In this document: in pieces, positions 12,301 to 24,822 of the stretch
Layout: every line of letters begins with the position of its first letter
Position numbering within the stretch: position 1 is the first letter of the stretch
Source: Flaccisagitta enflata
Lineage: Eukaryota; Chaetognatha; Sagittoidea; Aphragmophora
Reading direction: 5' to 3'
Assembly (NCBI GenBank): GCA_965153355.1
Contig: OZ231128.1
Span: forward strand, 33,170,001 to 33,234,000
DNA: 64,000 bases
Translations under genes and position numbers: made by a program
Notes under the pieces: generated by a model
What the model was told of the DNA's origin: nothing
What the model saw: only the letters and a program-made list of their open reading frames with translations
Databases searched by the model: none

Positions 12301-12473
12301 AACAAGGCCGGATACACGGCTATCCCGGTCGCGTGCGGGTGGGCAGGGGCTGTATTTTAGGTCACTTGATCATTTGGGCAGGAGCAGTGAGACCGCAAAA
12401 TCGAAACAAAGTAAAGTGTGATGGATAGACCGACAAAGCGGGGTGTAGAGTCACGTAGCACGCGACTAAAAAG
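12301..12473 (-). mobile_element. Family 1 element, class A (complete)
   Basis: AACAAGGCCGGATACACGGC, GGTCGCGTGCGGGTGGGCAG, TGGGCAGGAGCAGTGAG, AAGTGTGATGG, GACCGACAAAGCGGGGTGTAG and the end AGTCACGTAGCACGCGACT followed by AAAAA. The left GTCGCGTGC is exactly complementary to GCACGCGAC. This is one of the shortest full copies and a good reference for class A. Confidence 0.85.
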
Positions 12474-12475
12474 TA

Positions 12476-13249
12476 CAGGGTGTTTCAAGTGAGTTGTAAC
12501 ATGAACAATCAACATATCTCTGCTTCTAGGAACTCAAAATAATATCTGAAAAAAAATATAAGAAGATCTTGGTCTGCAGTTTTAGCATGCAAAATTTCAT
12601 CATAATCGGACTATTCATCTAGATGCCACATATCTTTGAAGAACGCATGCCATTTTGAACCTCATCAATTTCTATTTTTGACTCCTCACTGTGCTTTGAA
12701 GTAGCTGTCTTTAATTGTGTGTCATTTTTGATCAAATTGAGCTAGAACCCTGGGACAGGTCTCAAATGACAGATTTTTTGTCATAGATTCTAGATCTCCT
12801 TAAAAATTTAGCATTTTTCCACTTTTTGAGACTGTTTTGATTGAGCTTTTTGAAAATTGCAGTCAAAACCTTGATGAGGTTTGACCAAAATCTTTAAAAA
12901 AGTTTTCAAATGTTCAAAGTTCTCCTGATTTCAAAGCAGATGAGCAATCTATGTTCATTTGTCTTTCATTTGAGACCAATCCCGGGGTTCTAGCTCGATT
13001 CTAGAAAAATGGCAAGCAATTAAAGTAAGCAACTGCTAGGTACATTTATAAAAAAAATGATTTTCCACTAAAAATAGCTGTTGTTTTGATTTTTTACTGA
13101 CACACATCTACCAATTACTAAAAGTTGAGGTTTGGTATGAAAAAACTGCAGACCAAAATCTTTTTAGATCTTTTTTCAGAAATTAACTTGAGTTCCTTGA
13201 AGCAGAGATATGTCGATTCTTAATGTTACAACTCACTTGAAACACCCTG
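12476..13249. mobile_element. Mariner-like MITE with long inverted repeats and TA target duplication
   Basis: A 774 bp element flanked by TA on both sides. The ends CAGGGTGTTTCAAGTGAGTT and its exact reverse complement start inverted arms that continue inward through AACATATCTCTGCTTC. The interior is AT-rich with scattered inverted pairs and no long ORF. TA target and CAGGGTGT termini fit IS630-Tc1-mariner elements. It sits 2 bp from the end of the class A element at 12301-12473. Confidence 0.85.
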
Positions 13250-13256
13250 TATTAGG

Positions 13257-13450
13257 GTTCTTTTTAGTCGCTTTGTTTTTGGTCGCGGACAAGCGAATCT
13301 TATAGAGTCTTGGTCCGTCTGTTGGCCCTTCCGACGGTCCGTAACAAGACGTGAGAAAACATTCAAGATGCTGCGCGTGAATGTAGGGGTTGGGGTGTGT
13401 ATGGGGTGGTACGCTCCTGCTCACCAGTGCGCGACAACATTTTCATCCCA
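13257..13450 (+). mobile_element. Family 1 element, class B-like
   Basis: TTCTTTTTAGTCGC...TTTTTGGTCGCGGACAAGCG, TCTTATAGAGTCTTGGTCCG, GTCCGTAACAAGACGTG, GCTCCTGCTCACCAGTGCGCGACAACA. It resembles the 56911-57211 element read in reverse, including the GGGGTTGGGGTGTG segment. The termini are degenerate. Confidence 0.5.
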
Positions 13451-13454
13451 AGTT

Positions 13455-13790
13455 ACTCTTTATCGCGCTATAGCCCTTCCATAAGAGGGTCTGTCTGTAG
13501 GTTGGTTGGTCGCTCCGTCGTCACGCTCGAGTAAAAAATCGCAGAAAATGTTTGAAATCACCTGTAAACTCATGCCGTTCATCATTCATGTTCCACGTTT
13601 CATTGTCATTTCATTCATCATATCATTCAGGTATGGTTAGGTCTGATAGAGCTCGGGAAAGGGCTAGGGGCATGGGGCAAGGAATAGGTCACGTAGAGCT
13701 CGGGATAGGGCTAGGGGTATGGGACTAGGAATTGGTCTAAGAATTTATAACGCCAGGCGCATCGTCTTGACCCGTGTATCCGGCCTTGTT
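13455..13790 (+). mobile_element. Family 1 element, diverged, class uncertain
   Basis: CCCTTCCATAAGAGGGTCTG with a GTTGGTTGGTCG tract, CACGCTCGAGTAAAAAATCG, repeated GGGATAGGGCTAGGGGTATG units, and the end CCCGTGTATCCGGCCTTGTT. A CACGCTCGAGTTGAAAATCG fragment near 20965 belongs to the same subgroup. Confidence 0.5.
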
Positions 13791-14087
13791 TCAATTTTTA
13801 TGGCATGAGATAAGATTGAAAGCCGCGTGTGGCTATAAGGCGTCGCAGTTTCGTAGAAAAAACTATACTGAAGATTTCGCCTGACCATTGGCCTGAAGAC
13901 GATCATGATCATGGTTTATGAATGGCAACCATAACTTCCATAATTCTATAAACGATGGCACAACGCTTCATGGCAGACTCTCGGTCATTCACACTAGAGT
14001 TCTTACTATCGCTGTCTCTGTTTTTATCGTCGTCGAGATCTCTGTCTTTGTGTGTCTGTCTTTGTCTGTCTGTGTTTCTGTCCCGGC

Positions 14088-14178
<91 letters not shown>
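14088..14178. repeat. (CT)n microsatellite
   Basis: Pure CT tract of about 90 bp, preceded by TCTG repeats. Ser/Leu open frames are artefacts. Confidence 0.97.
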
Positions 14179-14184
<6 letters not shown>

Positions 14185-16216
14185 CTTTGACTCTGACGTT
14201 GTGTCTGGGTTCCCTTTGAAATTAGATTTGGGAAAAATTTAGGCCGTTTAGAACGTCTTCTCAGAACTGTGGAGGGCAGCAGAGGTCAGAGAGATGTGCC
14301 ACTACTGACAACCAAGAAAAGACAAATGATCTCAGGTCAACCGAAAAAAGGGCAGGAATTAGGATATCCCAGATAGGATGCAGTATCATAAAAGTCTAAA
14401 ATCTCTTTCTAAAACTTACCATCGACATCCTCTTTGACCAAAATGACTGTTGTTTTATGATTTTTTCGAAAAATGTGCAACGGGAGCCCTCATATAGATT
14501 GCTGGCTAAGGAACCGAAAAAAACGAAAATCGCAATAAAGGCCAAAAATAGATGGGGGTGAAAAAATTCGTTTTGGTCATAGAAAGATTTGCATTTGTGA
14601 AAAGTTTACTTTTTATGTCTACTGTGAGAAAAAAAAGTTTGGGCCATATTTCCCATTTCCCTCTACCGAGGAGCACTTTTAGTTCCCCCCCTTTTTTGGG
14701 GGTGCAAAGCACTACCAAAAACAATGCAAAATTTGAGATTGTTCATCTTGTTTTCTTTGCTATTCCTTGACAAATTGTTAAAAATCCTTGGGGCTGGTCT
14801 TGTTTGAAAGATATTAGGTAGTAGAACATAAAATAAGGAGAAGTAGCTGATTGGGGTTCCTGTGGGGATACTGTCACCTGGTTTGGAGCAACAAATAAAA
14901 AGGTCAGGGGCCCCTCAAGGGCCCATTCAAGGGGCCCCTAGATGCTCCTTAAGGCTTAAAACGGGCAAAAATGACCAAAATTTAAGCATTTTTATCAATT
15001 TTTTGCCATCTTTGACAATGAAGGGCCTAGTTATCTGTTTAGCTTCCCTCATCAGTGCAGCAGAACTAGATAAGAAGGCTGGAGACCCCTGATGGGCCCA
15101 TCCAGAGGACCTAAAGGACTCATAATAGCCAAAAATGACCCAATCTTGACATTTTTACACTATTTTTCTTTGATACATTGTTGGACTGCACCTATTTACT
15201 GTTTATTGGATGGATGATTGATTGTTTTATTGAATGATTGATTGTTAGATTGATTCATACGTCTGTGGGGCCCTCCTGGCTTCCTCGAAGGGCCCCCAAA
15301 TAACCTAAACAGCTGAAAGTAGCCCAAAAAATGGGGGTTTTGGAGTTGTTTCTTCTCAAACGTTGTTGGGGAGGGAAATTCCATGTAAAGATACTGTCAT
15401 CTGGTGTGGAACATCAAAAGAAAAGGTCAGGGGCCCCTCAGGGACCCATTCAAGGGGCCCCTAGATGCTCCAAAAGGCTTAAAACGGGAAAAAATGGCCA
15501 AAATTTAAGCAGTTTTGACAATGAAGGACCTAGTTATCTGTTAAGCTTCCCTAATCAGTGCAGCAGAACTAGATAAGAATAAAAGTGAAAGCTGAAGACC
15601 CCTGTTGAACCCATACAAACGCCTTGTGGGACCCGTGATAGCCAAAAGTGACCAATTCTTGACATTTCTAATGTTATTCATCTTTCATAGATTGTTTGCT
15701 TACTGTTTGTTGGATAATTGATTGATTATCTCCTATATCTTATAACAAACTGTATCTAAATTTTTCTCCGTTTAGGTATAAAGTGGAATATTTTACCACT
15801 TGTCATACACGATATGATTGATATGAGAATTAATTGATTTATAAGCTGCTGCAGCTCTTGCTGTAAAGATAAAGACTTGCTACTTGACATTGTACAATTT
15901 GATGTACAATAGAAGAACACAGAAAGACTTATGTTCATTCATCTGTCTGTCCGTCTATCCCTTTGGCTTTGTGCATCCCTCCCTCTTTCCAGCCTTCAGC
16001 CTTCAGCCTCTGCTGATCAACTCTTTCAGGCACCAAATTAGCGTTTTGAGCCATGAAATCAACTGTTTTGGGCGTCAAATTAGCCTCGTCTGACCTCAAT
16101 TAAATCCTCTCAGGCCTTAAATCAGTTTTACCAGGGCTCTTTCAGGCTTCAAATCAGCCTTCTTTTAGATGAAATCAACTGTCTTTTCAGCCCCAATCAG
16201 CCCTCCTAAGCTTTTT

Positions 16217-16800
16217 GGGCAGCGGCCCCAAAGGGCCGATGTCCTGTAGGACACAGGGGGGAATTTCCAAACGTCCGTCCGTCCGTCCGTCCGTCCTTCC
16301 GTCCGTCCCCCCCCCCCGGTTGGCCATCGAAGCCTCATATCCTCACTCTCAGGCCTGATTTAGGCCCTCTAAGCCCTCAAATTCAGGCCTCAAATCAGCT
16401 CTCCGGGCCTCAAATCAGCTCTCCAGGCCTCAAATCAGCTCTCAAGGCATCAGATCAGGCCTCATCCAGGCCTCAAATCAGCTCTCCAGACCTCAAATCA
16501 GCATTCCAGGCCCCAAATCAGCCATCCAGGCCTCAAATCTGCCCCCAAGGCCTAAGGCCTGCCCCCAGACCTCAAATCTTATCTTTAGGCTTAAATCTTC
16601 CCCCAGACCTCAAACCCCGCCTCAATTACCTCTTAGGCCTGCTATATTCCCCCTCAGGACGTCTGGAAATTCCCCCCTGTGTCCTACAGGACATCGGCCC
16701 TTTGGGGCCGCTGCCCTGCTCTCACTCCACTGATTCACTTGATCACCCCAAGCAGGGCATTGGGTACCGCTGACCATGTGCGATCCTTGGATGACTAGTT
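16217..16800 (-). mobile_element. Family 2 element, class F with 20 bp minisatellite
   Basis: Left end GGGCAGCGGCCCCAAAGGGC with GTCCTGTAGGACACAGGGG, then (GTCC)n and a C run. The centre, 16340-16620, is 20 bp units AGGCCTCAAATCAGCTCTCC. The right end is GTGTCCTACAGGACATCGGC, GGGGCCGCTGCCCTGCT, TGGGTACCGCTGACCATGTG and CGATCCTTGGATGACTAGTT. All class F landmarks are present, read in reverse. Confidence 0.8.
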
Positions 16801-16807
16801 GAAGCCT

Positions 16808-16925
16808 TTAATCACCCCCTGTGTACTAACCCCTTTGGAGCTGTGCCCTGCTCTCACTCATTCCAAAATACAATCATACAAAGAAGGGCAGTGGGTATTG
16901 CTGAACGCATATCACTACTGCTTTG
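16808..16925 (-). mobile_element. Family 2 end fragment
   Basis: CCCCTTTGGAGCTGTGCCCTGC, ACAATCATACAAAGAAGGGCAG and GGGTATTGCTGAACGCATAT match the asymmetric end of class G at 22550-22640. The rest of the element is absent. From 16926 to 17510 nothing is recognised. Confidence 0.5.
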
Positions 16926-17510
16926 TTTTAGTATTAGTATTTTGTTTGTGTAGCAGGCTGGTTCAGATATCAATCAATGGCAATGGCATGGCTGACCCCA
17001 TGGTTTCACTTTTGTTGCAAATTTAGTGTTGCATCTGCATAAGTACCTGGCCAAGAGCTGATAGATAATCTGATCATGCTGAGTCAGAGCTTGGTAAAGC
17101 TTTACCGCTTCAGGCATCCCATACGCCCCATATGATGGCATTGCCTCAGTATCTGATCTGGCAACATATCTTTGACAGAAAGAGTCTTACATTGAGATCA
17201 CCATTTCAAATGGAAATGACAATCCAAAGTTATTTCTCTTCCAGCTTGGCAATTAATGAAGAAGATCTTTGCTCTTAGTAGGCATGGCTACCCTCTCTTT
17301 TCTACCATGGGGAACTGGTAGATTTTGAAAAAATTAAGTCTCATCATACACTGATGTTGTTCATGAGACTGCATCCTGGGAAGAGATCAAAGAGTCAGGC
17401 TTTATTTCTAAAAAAAAAGTTCATGGGCCTTGTTTTTGGCGCTGGAATATGGAGCAATGATGGCTGGGATGGAAAAATCCCTGAGGACTAGACATTGAGT
17501 CAGTTTGAGA

Positions 17511-17952
17511 GTACACTTTTTTTTTTTTATAAGAGACAACTTTTTTGAAATCAGCCTGGGTGTTCTTAATTTTTCAGCTGTTTTCAGCCTGAAATTCTCT
17601 TAAAGTGTTCTTAATTTCTTCAATGTTTACAAATATATAAATCGTATAAAAACACCTTATTTATAACAATTGTATCTTAAACGTGATAATCATCATGTTT
17701 TGTTTTTTTTAGATGCCTGATTTCATAGACAAACTAGAAAAAGAAATCATTTTTAATGATAAAAAACTTATATTTCTGAAAAATTTGAATACAATTCAAG
17801 TTTTAAATAAAAAACTTAAAAAAAAGTTCTTTTAAAAACGGCCAAGACTAAATCTCAGCCTGGGCTGTTTCTTATTTTGTTCTTAAAATTTGGGCAAATC
17901 TCAGGCTCATGTCTCTTATAAACTGGTCTCTTATAAATAAAAAAAAGTGTAT
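17511..17952. mobile_element. Foldback element
   Basis: The left end ACACTTTTTTTTTTTTTATAAGAGAC mirrors the right end GTCTCTTATAAATAAAAAAAAGTGT. Inner pairs include CAGCCTGGGTGTTCTTAA against TTTCTTATTTTG near CAGCCTGGGCTG. The interior is AT-rich with no ORF. Confidence 0.55.
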
Positions 17953-19244
17953 TGAAATTGCTCCAGAACCTTTAATGTTATTCTCCCCCTCCCTTGTTTC
18001 ATTAGAGAAAAAAAAAGAAAAAAATATAAACAAAAACAAGAAACAAAGCCAAAAACAATGATGATTAAACAATGATCATTAAAGCATGAGCAGCAGCTTT
18101 AAAATCTATCCTTTTACTGGGTAAATTATTATGTATGATGTATGATAATTAAGTATGATATATGACATATGATATATGAATCAATCTAACAATCAATCAT
18201 TCAATCAATCAGTCAATCATCCATCCACTAAACAGTAAACAGGTGCAGTCCAACAATGTATCAAAGAAGAAATGTGTAAAAATGTCAAGATTTGCTCATT
18301 TTTGGCTATTATGAGTCCTTTAGATCCTCTGCATGGGCCCATCAGCGGTCTTCTCTGGTTCTGCTGCACTGATGAGAGAGCTAAACAGATAACTAGGCCC
18401 TTCATTGTCAAAGATGGCAAAAAATTGATAAAAATGCTTAAATCTTGGTCATTTTTGCCCCTTTCAAGCCTTTTGGAGCATCTAGGGGCCCCTTGAATAG
18501 GTCCCTGAGGGGCCCCTGACCTTTTCTTTTGTTGCTCCAAACCAGGTGACAGTATCTTAACATGAATTGTCCTCCAATAACATTTGAGAAGAAACAACTC
18601 TAAAACCCCTCATTCTTTAGCCATTTTCAGCTATTTTGGTCATTTGGGTCCTTTGAGGACCTCCAGAGGGCCCCACTGGGACCCCTTTCAGCTACTTCTC
18701 CTTTTCTTATGTTCTACTACCTAATATTTTTCAAACAAGACCAGCCCCAAGGATTTTTACCAATTTGTCAAGGAATAGCAAAGAAAACAAGATGAACAAT
18801 CTCAAATTTTTTGTTTTTTTTTTGCATTTTTTGCACTTCTTAACTGCGCCAATAATAACGTAATCAAGGGTTTCTGACACACAGATTTCTTCTGGTCCTT
18901 GCAAGTTTATATATTGTAGAAGCTGAATTAGATAGTTTTACTACTGTAGGACTTGGGTAATTAGTATCAAGATACTGTGAAAAAAAAACATTTTTGGCGT
19001 TTTTAGCGATTTTTTTGCGTTTTTTGGCTCTTTAACAAGCAATCTAATAACGGGCACCCGCTGCATATATCTTAAAAAAATCATAAAACAACAATTGTTT
19101 AGGTCCTAGAGGATGTCGATGGTCCAAATGAAAGAGAGGTTTTGATAATTTTTTGAAGTAGCCCTCAGAACCAGCCTTTCTGGGATGCCCTACAGGAATA
19201 TGAGTTTTTAGTCGCCTCCTCCACTCGCCCTCTCTTCCATGTTG

Positions 19245-20216
19245 CAACTTGGCGGCTCTACAAGATTGGGCGGCCTGTTCCGTTCAATTGATTAGTCTGG
19301 TCTGATAATTTCTCTCTCAATCGTCCTTAAGGCTCAATCTGGAAATCAGTTTGAACTACTATGCATGATGGATAAGAGTCTTAAAAAGTGATTCAACAAG
19401 GGCAATATAATGAATCACAATATTGCTAATTTCAATCGCAGGTTGAATACATCTACACATTAAATTACAATGTTCTAATAAACAATGAGAGAAAGAGAAA
19501 GTGATCAAATGAGAAATTCTAAAAACGACGCATCTTCACGTTATCCAGCCCATGCTTTCTCATATAAATACGCAAAGGAGAGATCCATACCGCCAAATGT
19601 ATTCCGTCATATATCATTCCTTATTTCCATCCTTCGCTCTTTATTTGAACTATCCGAGTTTTTTCCCTTCTTTATTTTTCTTCTATCTTCCTCTTCTTCT
19701 TCTTCTTCTTCCTCCTCAATGTTTGTGAATGGCTGTCTGCTTACTTCCGTCACTTTCCCATTCCTTCTTCTTCAGACATCTGAAGTCGTCTCCTCCTTTT
19801 GTTGATGCGTCCTCCGTCTTTCTTCACTTTCTCTACAACTGCTCCTCTCTTTTTTTCTAATCTATATATCTGTTTATGTATTTTTTTTTCTTTTCTCACT
19901 AAATCACTGAATACACATGAAATTGTATTACGATACGAACAATTTGATAAAGTATCAAATCACTGAATACATGAAATCGTATTACGTAACGAACAATTTG
20001 ATAACATTGGGAACAGAAAAGATTCATATATCGATGAAAAGGTCAAATACACGCACGCCGCGTGTAAGTGGGCTAGAACAACGATCAAGCGGGGCTTTTT
20101 TTTCAATGACGAGAAAAGAAGGACAAAGCATAGACAGGCAGACATGACACAACAGGTTTAAGATTCGGACCAATACACAAGGTAGAGTCGAACTTGTAAT
20201 CCTTTGCATTTGAAAA
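19245..20216. other. Unassigned stretch with short (CTT)n
   Basis: A (CTT)n tract sits at about 19687-19712. A near-duplicate of about 45 bp (AATCACTGAATACATGAAAT...CGAACAATTTGATAA) occurs at 19903-19946 and 19960-20003. No gene is recognised. Confidence 0.5.
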
Positions 20217-20333
20217 CAAGGCCAAGTAGGCCAATAAGGTGCGACGTGTTGATCGTCGAACGAATGCGTTACAGACCAACCGACAGACCGACGGACAGAG
20301 CCAGTTATAGAGGTGCTTTGTCGCACCTAAAAA
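20217..20333 (-). mobile_element. Family 1 element, class C
   Basis: CAAGGCCAAGTAGGCCAATA with the GGCC/GGCC hairpin, AAGGTGCGACGTG, GATCGTCGAACGAATGCGTT, a GACCGACGGACAGAG tract, TTATAGAGGTGC and the end AGGTGCTTTGTCGCACCTAA. The left AGGTGCGAC is exactly complementary to GTCGCACCT. Confidence 0.8.
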
Positions 20334-20484
20334 GGTCACTGAAACGACCTAGCATATAATCAAAAATCGAGATTTGCATACCACTGTGTGCTCCTTTTGA
20401 GATATCAAGTCGAATTTTCCGGGCCTCGCTCAATTTTCATCCCTAAAACGCGCCGTATTTACTTGAAAAAGGCCGAGAAAGAAG

Positions 20485-22003
<1,519 letters not shown>

Positions 22004-22643
22004 GGGCAGCGGCCCCGAAGGGGACGAAGTCCTGTAGAACACAGGGGGACTTTCGTTCGTAATTCCGTTCGTCCATTCGTCCGTTCATCTACGCGTCCCC
22101 CCAGGCCCTCTCAGGCCTGAAATCTGCCCTCTCAGGCCTGAAATCTGCCCTCTCAGCCCTTAAATCTGGCCTCTCAGGCCTGAAATCTGCTCTTTCAGGC
22201 CTTGAATTTGCACCTTCAGGCCTGAAATATGCCCCCTCAGGCCTGAATTCTGTCCTCTCAGGCCTGAAATCTGCCCTCTTGGGCCTTGAATCTTCCCTCT
22301 CAGGCCTGAAATCTGCCCTCTTAGGCCTGAAATCTGTCCTCTCAGGTCTCAAATCTGCTCTCACAGATTCAAGGCCTGAGAGGGTAGATTTCAGTCCTAA
22401 GAGGGAAGATTTCAGGCCTGAGGGGGCAGATGTCAGGCCTGAGAGGGCCTGGCGGGAATGAACTGACGGTCAGACGGATGGATGGCCGGACAGACGGACG
22501 AAATGATGAACAAAAGTCTTCTGTGTTCTACAGGACTTTGCCCCCTTTGGGGCCGCTGCCCTGCTTCCTCTCACTCCAATTCACAATCATACAAAGCAGG
22601 GCAACGGGTATCGCTGACCACATATTGCCCTTGGGCGACCTGT
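22004..22643 (-). mobile_element. Family 2 element, class G with 21 bp minisatellite
   Basis: Left end GGGCAGCGGCCCCGAAGGGG, ACGAAGTCCTGTAGAACACA and GGGGGACTTTCGTTCG. The centre, 22096-22440, is 21 bp units built on TCAGGCCTGAAATCTGCCC, switching orientation near 22370, so the array is itself an inverted repeat. Right end TGTTCTACAGGACTTTGCC, GGGGCCGCTGCCCTGCT, CGGGTATCGCTGACCACAT and ATTGCCCTTGGGCGACCTG. Confidence 0.8.
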
Positions 22644-22863
22644 TCTTTTATCTTGGTGGGCTCTCATCCCGCCTTCAGTTACCCTCTTTCACCTCTTCCG
22701 CCCTTTTCTTCATTCTTTTCTTAACGTTTTTCGTCTGGGCGCAAAATGTAAAAGCTGAGCTGAGCGCCCGATATGCTAACGAGCAAACAGCGCGCTAGAA
22801 GCGCTTCTTGCTAAACTGAGCACTGATATGCTAATTAAGCGGGGGGATGAGGAGAGAGAATAA

Positions 22864-22864
22864 G

Positions 22865-22951
<87 letters not shown>

Positions 22952-22975
22952 CAGACTGACAGACAGACCGACCGA
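22864..22975. repeat. (GA)n followed by GACA/GACC units
   Basis: GA tract to about 22950, then GACAGACAGACCGACCG. Open frames here are artefacts. Confidence 0.95.
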
Positions 22976-23126
22976 CAAACCGAAAGACAGATTGACCGAC
23001 GAGAAATAACTGAGAGACAATCAAACTGACACGAAGACAGACGTAGACGGAGGCCGAAGGGAATATCGATAGTCTTGCCCAAAAGAAATAGAAAGATAAG
23101 AAAACCCAAGTGAAAGAAAAGAAAAT

Positions 23127-23635
23127 AGTCACAAAAGCGTTAGGTGGTCAGCGGTACCCATGCCCCGCTTTGGTAGTTCATGATTGTAGTTGAAGGTGGG
23201 AGCAGGGCAGCGGCCCCAAAGGGGTCAATGACCTATGCTTTTACACTGGGGAATTTTCTCCTTCTCCTTCTCCACCTTCCCCCCTCCCCCAACCTCCAGG
23301 CCCATATCTCAGCCTTGAGGCCCATATCCCAGCCTTAAGGCCCAAATCCCAGCCTCAAAGCCCAAATTCCAGTCATGAGGCCCAAATCCCTCGAGGCTTG
23401 GATTTGGGCCTGGAAGATGGGATTTTGGCCTTAAGATGGAATTTGGGCCTTGAGGTTGGGATTTGAGCCTCAAGACTGGGATTTGAACCTTAGGGCTGGG
23501 ATATAGGCCTCGAGGCTGAGACATGGGCCTGGAGGTGGGGGGCGGGGGGGGACGATTAAGAAGGAGAAGAAGAAGGTGAAAATTCCCCTGTGTGAAAGCA
23601 TAGGTCAATAACCCCTTCGGGGCCGCTGCCAAAAA
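23127..23635 (+). mobile_element. Family 2 element, class E
   Basis: Starts AGTCACAAAAGCGTTAGGTG, GGTCAGCGGTACCCATGCC, GGGAGCAGGGCAGCGGCCCC and AATGACCTATGC. The centre, 23295-23530, is 20 bp units (CCCATATCCCAGCCTTGAGG) that flip orientation near 23395. It ends TGTGAAAGCATAGGTCAATA, CCCCTTCGGGGCCGCTGCC. Confidence 0.75.
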
Positions 23636-23884
23636 GCAAGAAAAGAAAACCCAAGTGAAGACACAATAGGAATTTTCTGAAGAAGCGCCTTAAAGTATCG
23701 ATTCTTCATGACAATGAATAAGAATGATAAAAAGAGGTCGTCAGTGTTAAGTAATAGGGCGGGGGCGCATATCAAAGAGGTCGTAAACAAGTTCACAACG
23801 TTGCTGGATGTAGCCAACACGTGAGTGTGTGTAGATGGATGGCCCATGAAAGAAAACAGCGATAAGAATTCATGCTATTTCATA

Positions 23885-23915
23885 CAGTAGATGTCGTCTA
23901 GATTGTAAATAAATT
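23885..23915. mobile_element. Solo end of the CAGTAGATGTCGTC foldback family
   Basis: CAGTAGATGTCGTCTAGATTG preceded by TA matches the terminus of the 49325-49832 element. No partner end is found nearby. From here to about 24660 nothing else is recognised. Confidence 0.5.
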
Positions 23916-24544
23916 GAAACACAATTTTAGCCTTGGGAAGTCTTTAAACTGGGGTTGCCACTCCCCTCATATTCAATAGAAAATGTAAAGATAGGATTTA
24001 GCCTCCGGGGTTTCCTGTATTTCATATTGACAGCGTGTAAATTAGTGAATTCAGAAACAAGCCACAATTACGTTATTACGGGATTTGTCCATAACCTACC
24101 ATGTCTTCAGTCTATGAGGCGATAAATACATTGTTTAGATGTAAAAAAAAGAAAAGAAAAAGAATAGAAAATGACTTTGTTTTAAGACCAAGATTGAAAC
24201 TGCGGTTCACAGTCTCAAGCGTGGATATGGGACTGGCTCTAGATATCAATGGGTACTTGCCATTACAAGTGGAAACTCCACGAGTCTTTTGCATCTATTT
24301 GCTTCCGTTTCATTTCCAATTAAGTTTTCTCTTCAATGTTTTCTTCGTCTTTTCTTTTTCTTATCCTCTATTTTTCTTTTATATCCTTTATTTTTCTCTC
24401 CTTCATTTTCCTCTGTAGGGTGTGTTCAGGCGTTAATGAATTTTCACAATAGAAGCCTTTGATTCTCAGCAACAGTGGCGACACTTTACTTGGCAAACCA
24501 AATTGCTATTTCGTTGATTTCCTCGCCTTGTCTTCTGGAAAGCC

Positions 24545-24776
24545 GTCGACGGGGGGGGGGGGGGGGTCCGACGGGTGCTGTTTCCGCTCAGAATTTCACC
24601 ATTTTCTCTCTTTTTATTCTTTTCTCCTTCATCTTTCTTTCCGTTTATCGGTTTTACGGTCTGTACGTCTGTCTGTCTATCTGCCTATCTACATGTCTGT
24701 CAATTTGTCTGTCTGTTAGTGTCTGTTTTTCATTAGATTGCAGGTTTGTTTTACACACACTCTCTCTCTCTCTATT

Positions 24777-24820
<44 letters not shown>
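24545..24820. repeat. G run, TCTG units and (CT)n
   Basis: A G run at about 24550-24567, TCTG/TCTA units at 24665-24720 and a CT tract at 24760-24820. Confidence 0.9.

Positions 24821-24822
<2 letters not shown>

Larger units (their letters stand above)
14350..19212. repeat. Large diverged inverted repeat (arms about 0.9 kb)
   Basis: The left arm, about 14350-15255, recurs in reverse complement at about 18185-19212. Shared blocks include ACCATCGACATCCTCT, GTTGTTTTATGATTTTTT, CAAGACCAGCCCCAAGGATT, GGTCAGGGGCCCCTCA and TTGGACTGCACCTATTTACTG. A partial direct copy lies at 15385-15730. The spacer contains 20 bp AATCAGCC-type repeats (15960-16200), a family 2 copy and a foldback. No transposase ORF survives. 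Confidence 0.65.
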
